Origin: Acridotheres tristis
Taxonomy: Eukaryota > Chordata > Aves > Passeriformes > Sturnidae
Assembly (NCBI GenBank): GCA_037013685.1
Contig: CM072899.1
Location: 6,924,479 to 6,988,478 of the forward strand
Direction: 5' to 3'
DNA: 64,000 bases
Positions within the stretch are counted from its first letter, which is position 1. Each line of letters begins with the position of its first letter. Below the pieces are notes generated by a model. It saw only the letters and a program-made list of their open reading frames with translations. It was not told where the DNA came from and made no database searches. Below are positions 53,541-64,000 of this stretch, piece after piece. A program made the position numbers and the translations under genes.

Positions 53541-55760
53541 TGGGAACCCTGGAGCCAGTTAATACACCAGTCTACAGCAGCCCCTGGAAGGCACTGCTGG
53601 GCTGGCAACTAGTGGGGCTTGTATTTTATAGGGGAATTTGACAGAAACAAGCCAAACCCATAAAGGAACCTGGATCCTCTTAGATCTGAGGGGATGTAAC
53701 TGCATCAGGAGTAACATCAACACTGCAGCCATTCATCTATACAAATTATAATTTTAATGAGAAACTGTCCCAGTGTGGGATAATGTAACTTGCCTCAAGC
53801 TGTAAAGTGAGTTATTCCTACAGCCAGTCGGATTCCAAGCATTTCCTAGTTCCTGATCCAGCATTTATCCTAGGTAAGCACACTTCTACTCTAATATTTA
53901 TTCTATTTCCCCATCACAGTGCAAAGAGACCTGCTCTGCCTCCAAACCACCTCCAAAAGCAGCATCCAGCACAGAGCCTCTGCTGTGGTTCCCAGCCCAA
54001 CAGAGAGTGCCTGCTTCCAAAAGCAGCACGGAGCCATATGGCAGAGCAGTCGCACATTAGCAGAACTGGAAGGGCTCCAATGAACTTTGTTATTTATTGG
54101 CATGGATATCACTATTAGAAAACACAGCTTGTCACACTGCCTATCTCCATGCACGGGCTCCTCTCTGCGGATCCTTTGCCTAGAGGTGTCTAGACAGGAT
54201 AACTTCAACTTAAAAGACCAAGCAGCCACTTTAAATCCAGGGTGGTCTGTTAATAGGTAGTGACTTCAACTACCTCATCCAGGTCATCCTTCCCGGTGAA
54301 AGGATACAATACTGATGTTAAAACTATCCATGATGAGACTTTATGTAACGGGACACACAAAGGAGACTGCAACAGATGGCCTAGAGAATTAAAATGTTTT
54401 CCTCATTTAGTAGAAGCTAAATTACTGAAGGCTAATGAATAAGGATGTTCACCACCTTACCGTTCCTGGATTTTAATTATCTTAAAAAGCATGGGAAAAG
54501 AGAACCTTTAATTTTCCATCTAAGAGTGTCATTACTCAAACAATTCAGAGCCTTTTTCTGAGAGGTTTAAGCTGTCTTAGATCTCTAGTGCATTCTTTAG
54601 GACTGGCTCATGAATAAAACAGAGCCTGTAATTGCAATGACGAAGCCAAAACACATATAATCAATGCTCATTATTCCATCAATTAACACACTAAAATTAA
54701 ACAAGAATTCAGGCTTAGTAATCTGCCATCAGCCTTAAAAAAAAAAAAAATTGAGAGAGTCTTGATATCATGTTGAAGTGATAATTCCCTTTCACATCTG
54801 TTGAACTATACAAGGAGACATGAAAAGCGTTCCATCCCAGTCAATATGTGGAATGGGGATGTTTGGTCTTAGTGTCCAAGGTAAAAAATGAGAGTGATAA
54901 ACAGACTCAGTTGTCTGTTTATCAGTGGCAGGCAGCACTGTGAGCAGGCTGGCAAACCCAGCCCTCTGTGTTTTGGGATCTTTCCACCATAGATCAGATT
55001 TCAGCTCACAGTTGTTTTAATCTCACCGACTTTTCGGAGCCTGAGCTCTAGAACAGGTGATTTGCTTTGCTGGGGTAGTAGCAAGTTCAAACAAACCTGG
55101 GTTCATTATCCCTCTAGGATACACTCATTAGCAGGAGCATTTGTGCCTGACAGATAAAGGGTAGCATGAGGATAACCCTTGTCTTTGCAGATGATCAGCT
55201 TTGAAGGCAGTGAGATTTTGGCTGTGTGTGTTGCTCGAGTATTCTGGTCAGCAAGGTGTGTGTGTGGAGCCAGGCCATCTGCTCTGTAGCTATTTTGGTA
55301 CACACTATTTATGTCTGAAATATCCAGGTGCCTTTATTGGTCAATTTTTAGCATGTTTCACACGTTAACAATCCTGTCTGTGCAAAATACGCAACCTGCC
55401 ACTTCAAACTGCAAAATCTTTACAGGCAGTTCACTTAAAATAATTGCCACTGCAAAAAGTCACAGCCTCTGCTTCACTTTTTGGAATTCTCCCGGAGTTT
55501 TCCCCTCCTTCTGTAAGGAAATGCTTTTTGCATTTCAGGAAGGCTGATACTGTGAAACGTGTGTGTGACAGCCCTGAATCCCTTAGAGGTGACCCTGGGT
55601 AGGGCAGGATCCGAGGGACACAGCACAAGGGAATACCTGAAACAGGAGATCCACTCACACCTCCTGGCCTCTCAGGCTTCATTTCACCAGCAAACCCTTC
55701 AGGAGCTGCAGGAGAAGAGCTGCTGACTTGCACCCGGGCAGGTAAAAGCTTGAACTCTTC

Positions 55761-55905
55761 ACCACCCAGAGAAGCTGTGGCTGTCCCATTCCTGGAAGCA
55801 TTCAAGGTCAGGCTGGACAGGCTTTGAGCAGCCTGGTCTAGTGGAAGCTGTCCCTGCCCATGGCAGGGGGGATGGAACCAGATGATCTTTAATCCTGAAA
55901 ATACT
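55761..55905 (+). mobile_element. CR1 LINE fragment (3' end)
   Basis: ACCACCCAGAGAAGCTGTGG, then CTGTCCCATTCCTGGAAGCATTCAAGGTCAGGCTGGACAGGC and CTGGTCTAGTGGAAGCTGTCCCTGCCCATGGCAG, then TGGAACCAGATGATCTTTAA, is a CR1 3' end in plus orientation, lacking the final terminal repeats. Confidence 0.93.
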
Positions 55906-58336
55906 ACTGCCAAGTAATTTTCCCTCTGAGAAATGTTTTATTATGGGACATTTAGACTTCAGAAAGGCAACTATATGCTTAAAACCCTAAAATCTCATTA
56001 ATGGGGGACACAACAATAAAAATGTAAGAACAGAAACTAAATGCAACAAACAGGATGCCTCCCTGCTGAACTATTAAAATGTCGTATCAAAATGCTAAGG
56101 TCTTCATCATAAGGATAGATGGCACTGACAAATGATGGGATAATCAGCACCAGATATTAATAGCAAAATACAGATTATTGCTGATGTTAGAGTATTTCAA
56201 AAGGAAAAACTCTTGGGTTTAACAGAAGTAGGGAATAAAAAGAAATCCTAAAAAAGAATATTTAAGTTGAGGAGAGCACGAGCTAAGTAGACCATCCGTT
56301 CACATGCATAAATAATTTTGACTCAAATCTATCTTAAAACTAGTGGACAAAGGACTAAATGCTTGTAACGTGATATGGCATAGTATGAGAACTTTTTCAG
56401 AAGAGGATTAAATAATATGTGGCAGTTTTTACTCAGTAGTTCTTAATCTGTCATATTAACTGTGTAACTCTGGAGATATTGTCAGGAGCAGACCATAGGG
56501 AGGTGCAATGCATGTTGGTGCCACTGCCTCCTCCATCAGCACATCACAGTTTCATCCAAGACTGATTCAGGGCTACATCCTGGATTGCTTTTTCAGTTTG
56601 AGAGCATATAAAGATTGGAAATAATTAAGCTAATCAGGTCAGGCAATTGCAATATGAATTCATGCAACAAGAGCATAAACTTTCTCCAAGTCTTAGTCAT
56701 CACTGAGGCTCTGTTATGTGCAGCTCAATAGCCACATTGAAGGAGATTTGGTCATCAGGAAAAATATCACACACAAAACCCCCAACCTCATTTAGCCAGG
56801 GCAGAGCCCTGTGGGCTGTGTCTGCATCTGAACTCATCCTTGTCTCCTTGATGTGCTGGGCAGGAAGTGAAGCAGGCTGCGGAGCCAGTGGTACCCAGAA
56901 TTACCTTCCCTGTCCTCTTCAGCACCTTCCCATGGAGGGCATTGATGCTCCAGCTCTGCAAAGTGCATCCCCTTCCCAGCCAAGAGCAAAGGGGGAAAAC
57001 CAAACCAAACCAAAACCCAAACCAGCAGGTGAATGTGCCCCTTCCTTGGCCTCTGAGGCACCTGGAGAGAAAGTCCTGTGCTTTTTTTCTCCCCACACGC
57101 TCACCAGATGTACCTGCTTCTCCCCCATAGCTTCACACTTGATAATGTAAACACGCTGCCACCTTGGGTAGCTGAGAAATGGGCTATAAAGAGAAACACA
57201 TGGGAAAACAGGAGGGACAGCACAGAAGATCAAGGAACATGTTTTTTTCTCTCCCAGGCTGACCTAGTTATTTAACTAACTGGCAGAGATACTAATGATG
57301 AAGTAGGGAAGCAACGAGGCTGCCAGCAGCAGTTTCATAAAGGATGCTCGAGTTTACTTTGCTATTTGTCTTAAATCCAGGTAACATCAAATACAGTCTT
57401 TTTCATCAGTTGCTCAACCCTTGGCTATTCAGTCACCATCTCCAGCTGAAAGAAACTTTCAATTTCTCCATAACCGCAAAGGGATGTGATAAAACTCAAA
57501 TCCAGAGGAAGACAGAGGAAACACTGAAATACATTTTCTCACATAACGCAGCCAAGTGCATGCATAATTTTTGTTTTCACTTTTGCTGCTGCCATAATTT
57601 ATTAATCTGAGAAGCTATAGATGAAAAGATTATTCTTCCCTCCTAATTCAGAGCGAAGACTACAGTCCCCAAAGGGTAATAACCAGCTCAACTGCTCTGT
57701 ACAGCAGCAAGGAGCTGAAGTAGCTGTGAAGATCTGGCCAACTGGGTAAAACAAGGGAAAGTCTTCCATGAAAACATGTGCCTCTTTTTGTTAATTCTTC
57801 CACCAGTTCTGCCCTTCATGAGAAAACCTCAGACCTGGAGTTATACAAATAATACTCAAAATATGACATAAGCTTAATTCTGTTCCCAGCCTTGTATTAG
57901 GAACTGCCCTTTGTCCGGGACTGTGAACTCCAGACAGTTGCAGTCCTGTGCTCATATGGTTACACAAGAATTTCAGCTGAATGAAATTCAGGAATAAACC
58001 AAAGCAAAACTCATTTCCATCCCTCAGCATTGGATAGAAAAGTTTAGGAATGGGACCCTATTTAGCTGAAAAAGTTCATGAAGAGAAAGCTAGTTGACAC
58101 AAAAACTATTTCTAGTGGAGAATCTTAGATATGGGATTTTCCTCATCAACTTAGTTTGGGATATTCCTCATCAACTAATAGAAAGGGAATTTAAAAGAAC
58201 GACTATAACAAAAAATAAAGAGTCGAAGCAGGACTATGTGGGAGAGAGTATGAAGAGCACATATCCCATCACACCCCTTGCCACACACACAAATTTCACT
58301 TTCTCCTGACTTGCCGATGTCAAACTTTTTTCCAAA

Positions 58337-58476
58337 CTTAAAAGAAGAAAACCAATCAACCAAAAAAACCCACCTCCCCCAAAACAAACAAAACCCCAAA
58401 CAAACAAATAAACAAACAAACAACCCCAAACCCCCCAAAATTACCCAAACCAAAAAACGCCAAACAAATTAACCAA
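58337..58476. repeat. A/C-rich simple sequence, CAAA-type
   Basis: About 140 bp made almost only of A and C, with irregular CAAA/CCAAA units (AAACAAACAAATAAACAAAC). It is low complexity. Open frames of Lys/Asn/Thr/Pro here are artefacts. Confidence 0.9.
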
Positions 58477-58904
58477 GAGCCAAAATAACATTTTTCATTA
58501 ACCCAGAAAATTGTATTTTGCCTTCATTTGGAATAGGAGAAGATTTAGATATTCCAGTTTGTTTTCTCTACAACTCACACATAGCTTTCCAGCAATCCTC
58601 ATAACTGGGATGGTTAGCACAGTGCTGGGCTAGTCCTACTGACAGTGGAAAGAGAGGTAAAGAGGCAGGCAGGTATTAAACTGCACACTTTAATTTTTTT
58701 AAAAAAATTTGTGATACTGACCTTTAATGACAGGTGTCTGCAGAAGTGTTGTACTCCACTGAACATTAAAACAATCCCCATAAAAGTGTTGGAAAACAGT
58801 AAGAATATGACCAATAAGGTCAGGCATAGGAATAGTTATTTTTCTTTAATAATTATCTTTGTTATTTGGCAGTGACATTTCAATATTAACATACTCTGAA
58901 AACA

Positions 58905-60419
58905 TGCATTGTATGCAATAACTTTATTAGGGTCAAATAGATATCACAATATAGATTCATCCACTGAGTAGCCATAAATTGGTTACAACAATCATAGAAG
59001 AGACTAAGCTGTTTTAAGCTAAGATGCTTTCAACATTACAGCTCATACAATAAGATTATATACTGATACACTTCGATCTAGAAATGCAGATGATCAGTTT
59101 TGATTAGTACATTGTGCTTCAGGCTTTTGTTTGTGTCAATGCATCCCATATGCTGGAGTGAGGGAGGGTTCAATTTCCCAGGGAGGAATCCAAACAGGCT
59201 ACAAGTCTGGCTCTGGCTCTTTTAGGATGAGCTCCTCTGAGCCTGGGTTATTTGGTCAATCCAGTTACATTCTCCATTAGCACCAAGCTAGCGCTCAGAG
59301 CAGCAATCTAACAGAGGGATATCTAACAATCTGGAAACGGCACGGACAGAAAGGTTTTCTTCTCATAAGAGGGCATAAAGGAATATTTATGCTTTGTAAG
59401 GTCACTACAATACGTGCGGTTTTCATGTTGCTGTATCAAGCAACAGGGCGTTTTCACATGATTTTGTATACTGATATCTGCACCTCTGTTATCTTAGTTA
59501 AATAAATACCTTTGTAAACATATAACACAGTTACTTGGTCCTTATTCTCCACAGCTCACGTTAAAAGATTCACAAAACATCCATAGAAATAGTGATTTAT
59601 AGGAGGAATACTTAGCTGAGTTAAATGGAATAAACATTGGTCAGGTACCATATATACTACTGAATGCCATTTCAAGGAAAAACAGTTTAGTTACAAAGCA
59701 TTCAGAACTTGGGTAAGCCATATATTCAACTCTGCAAAATATATAAAAGATGCATACTTCTTTTAAACAGACATTTAACAAAATGTAGTGGCAGAAGTCG
59801 AGAAATTCCATTTACACAGTCCAGACATTTGGTAGTATGAAACTGCTTATCCATGCACTAAATTACGGATGGATGACTCTGTTAACTGAAATAATAGTAA
59901 AATCTTCTGAAACAAAAAGTTATAACCAAAACAAATGCTCTGAAGAGTCACAGACAGGCAGTTTTGAAAATTTAGGTGCAATGTTACATGCATGGATATA
60001 CAGAATAACCTGTAGAAATCATAGTAAAACACTTCCGTTTTTCACCAAAATGCAGAAGGAAATTCAATTATATTATGCATATTAAATACTACAGACTTGA
60101 GGCTACAAAAAGCTTCTACCATCTTAACACATACAAAACTACCATAAAGTTATCTCTACAGTACATACTACAACAGCAACTCCAGGTCACCGGCGAGGAG
60201 CACATCCCCTGTGTCTGGCTAGTCGGGGAAAGAAAGGCCAACAGCCCCCTGGCCACCTCCCATCTGCCAAAGGAGGTGGGCTTAGACCTTCACTGGACAT
60301 TAAACACCGTGTTGTAGTATTAATTTATGTAGAACCCTTAGAAATCTGGCGCCACTGAAACTTGAGACCTGTTAAACTCTCTACTTGTGAGGGATGCAAG
60401 AGCTTGCGCTGCGTGAACC
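58905..60419 (-). terminator. SYNPR: SYNPR 3'UTR with poly(A) signal
   Basis: Downstream of the SYNPR stop (TAG at 60422-60420), roughly 1.5 kb of AT-rich unique sequence has no repeat insertion and no other gene. A single well-placed AATAAA (plus-strand TTTATT at 58,923-58,928) gives the probable end near 58,905. Length and repeat-free nature fit a long neuronal 3'UTR. The end is inferred from the signal. Confidence 0.65.
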
Positions 60420-61876
<1,457 letters not shown>

Positions 61877-64000
61877 CTAAAAGACAAATTAGTTAGAAGC
61901 ATTATACTGATGTGTCTATTGGAAAGGAAAAAAATATTAAAAATCACCAGAAAACGGAAAGCTTGTGTCAGAGGAGAGGAATACCAAGAGCTTGTTACTT
62001 AGTGGAAGGCTGTGTTACTGTCATCCCCCACAGAGCTAATTTTCAGAAGTGGGCAGAGCCCCTTGGCTGACATTTGCACGTCTGGCCTTGGGGCAGGATT
62101 CCCACTAACATGTGGCTGGTACCCAGGATGCTGAGCTGCCTTGAAAACATGGCTGTTCATAGCACCAGGCTGGTGCATTGGGATGAATTACAAAATATAC
62201 CTGCCTGTAAAGAAGCTGAGCCCTTCGGAGGGCTGGGTCTTGCCCTGGGTACTCCTACAGACAGTCAGGGTGGGTTTCCAATAGGAAGTGTTTCTGTCTT
62301 GTGGAAAACCTGAAATTGGCTAATCCTCAGGTACCAGATGAGGAGTTTTCTCACCAGCCACAGGTAAGGCCAAATGTCCCTGCTGTATAAGCCATGCAGC
62401 CACTAATTACCATGAGTGAGCAAGTAAACAGCAAGACTTGCCAAGCAGAGACTCCTCCAGTGAAGCACTGGTTCCTAATTCCCATCCACATGCAAAGAGA
62501 GGAGAAGGTGTGGTGGTCCCTCCAGGTTCCAGCAGCTCTGCTCTGATCCACTCTGCTCACTTTCCCCTTGAAAGACTCTCGGGAGCATGCACAGCCATAA
62601 ACTTCTCCTTGTCTTAGCCAGAACAAGTGGCCAAGTGACACTGTTGTTGTGTGGGTTTGGGGGGAAAGGAGGGAGGAGGTGTGATTTTTCAAGCTTTCTT
62701 GTGCCTTGCTAAAACAGAAGAGCCTTTCTGCTGTCATATTTCATCCCATCTGTCAGCCCACAACAGATGGCAGAGGTGCCAAAGTCTAACATACCACTAA
62801 CTGCATCGCTGCATCTTGATATCCCACCTCCCGTGGGGCTGCTTCCCCTTCCCCCTTGCAAAATAAAGGTGTGCATGGAAGGAAGGGAAAACACTCATTA
62901 AGAACCCAATGTTTCAGGTTGCTTCTCAAAGAAATAAGCCATCCCTAGGAAGCACCATTCTCACCTACAAGCACACCTGGCATTTGGGGCAGGAGCTCTC
63001 GGTGGCACCACAGGGGTGAAGGGCACGAGCCTCTGTCGTGACAGGAGAGGCACCAGTCGGGAAAGCCATGAACAAAGGATGTCTCCACTGACACAGATGG
63101 GATTAAATTAACTGTGCTTGGATGCTTTCCCAAAGGATACATCCTTCTCTTTTAACAATTTATTTTTTGCAGGCCCATGTCTGCCACTGAGCTCTGAGTT
63201 CCTCTGACCTCCTTCATGCTGCCCAAATGGGCTCTCTTGAAGCCCAGGAGCTGACAACTCCCTTAACACCCAAAGAGACTCAGTGTGGGAAGAGGCAGAT
63301 AGCCCAGAGTAATTCTTCTGCTCAGGGAGATTTCCAGCAAAAGAAATTATTGTATCTCATATGTCTTAGCACTGAATGAGAAACAGATTCCTAGAGGCAA
63401 CAGTTCAATTGCAAACATTTCCTAAAAATTCCAGCTGGTAGAAACATGCGATGTCTGCTGAGCTGCGGATGATGATGGGAGATGCTCTTTATTTGCTGTG
63501 GGGTTTGACATGATATCAACCCAAATTCCAAGCCCCCATGCTGTTTTGGACTGACACCAGAGATGGGGACACAGCAGAGTTTTGGGGAATGTATTTTCCA
63601 AATGACAAGCATCCCTCTCCCAGTGCCACCACACTCAGAGCAAACTAAATCCAGCTCTGTAATCAGTGAACTGGCAGTGCCAATTAAAGACAGGCACAAC
63701 AGCAGGTAGAAATTTGATGCAAACAGAGACAAACTGACTAAAACTAATGCAACACAGGAGATCAAACTTGCTAAAAAGAAAGACATTTTAAGAGAGAGCA
63801 AAGTTCTTGAAGCAGGTGACAGCAGCAGGGTACAGACTTGCTGCTGAGCTTATGGGCCTTGACCCCACGTTGGTGAGGCTCATTGCACAAATTACTGCAT
63901 CTGCATGAGCCCCTCAGTCTGACTGTTGGTATAGCCCATGTCCTGGGCTGTAAGTCCTTCTAGAACATCCCATGGCACTGTGCAGTTGGGGGGATGGCCC
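61877..64000 (-). other. SYNPR: SYNPR intron, continues past window
   Basis: No further SYNPR exon (the preceding one should encode the second membrane segment region and end before the DFIVTVV exon) was found to the right edge. Open frames such as 63,391-63,801 minus, with a hydrophobic start, show no synaptophysin-family match. No clear repeat was seen. Confidence 0.75.

Larger units (their letters stand above)
53541..58904. other. SNTN-SYNPR intergenic region
   Basis: No coding exon recognised. It contains one CR1 fragment (55,761-55,905) and an A/C-rich simple stretch (58,337-58,476). Open frames such as 55,431-55,913 minus (160 codons) run through the CR1 and are not genes. Confidence 0.6.

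Noticed and set aside
63391..63801. 136-codon minus-strand frame with a hydrophobic start inside the SYNPR intron
   Set aside because: Does not match any synaptophysin-family segment and lacks matching splice phases. Chance frame in an intron.

Overview
This is vertebrate nuclear DNA, almost certainly from a bird. Genes have small exons with GT-AG introns, and the only recognisable interspersed repeats are short 5'-truncated CR1 LINE fragments, the dominant avian family, with their typical 3' end (AGTTGGAAGGGACC / ATTCTATGATT-like). There are no Alu, B1 or L1 elements. The species cannot be named from the sequence; nothing bacterial, viral or plasmid-like was seen.

Three protein genes can be read exon by exon. 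THOC7 (plus strand, 6,670-14,093, complete, eight coding exons, 204 aa) is a subunit of the THO mRNA-export complex. SNTN/sentan (minus strand, 50,228-53,418, complete, four coding exons including a 35-bp microexon, 147 aa) is an S100-like protein of the motile-cilium tip. SYNPR/synaptoporin (minus strand, last two coding exons 60,420-61,876 plus a roughly 1.5-kb 3'UTR; the 5' part lies beyond the right edge) is a synaptic-vesicle membrane protein. In all three, the splice phases join without a gap.

Layout. Positions 1 to about 6,456 are probably the first intron of ATXN7, transcribed leftward; only a candidate non-coding first exon with a good donor at 6,457/6,456 is visible. From about 6,180 to 7,010 is a CpG-rich bidirectional promoter with a ZNF143-like site, followed by THOC7. 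From about 14.4 to 50.1 kb no gene is recognised. That interval holds CR1 fragments, a CpG-rich patch with a CTCF-like motif beside a seven-copy 42-bp minisatellite (18,010-18,470), simple repeats and a few regulatory-looking AT-rich stretches. SNTN follows, then about 5.4 kb of intergenic DNA, then the SYNPR 3' end.

The order ATXN7 - THOC7 - SNTN - SYNPR and the orientations match human 3p14 in reverse, so this is ordinary conserved synteny. The genes do not form a functional pathway. I found no convincing undescribed system. The observations most worth a second look are the G-quadruplex-forming minisatellite next to a CTCF-like site, the SNTN microexon, the ZNF143-like bidirectional promoter, and the absence of a recognisable C3orf49 orthologue.
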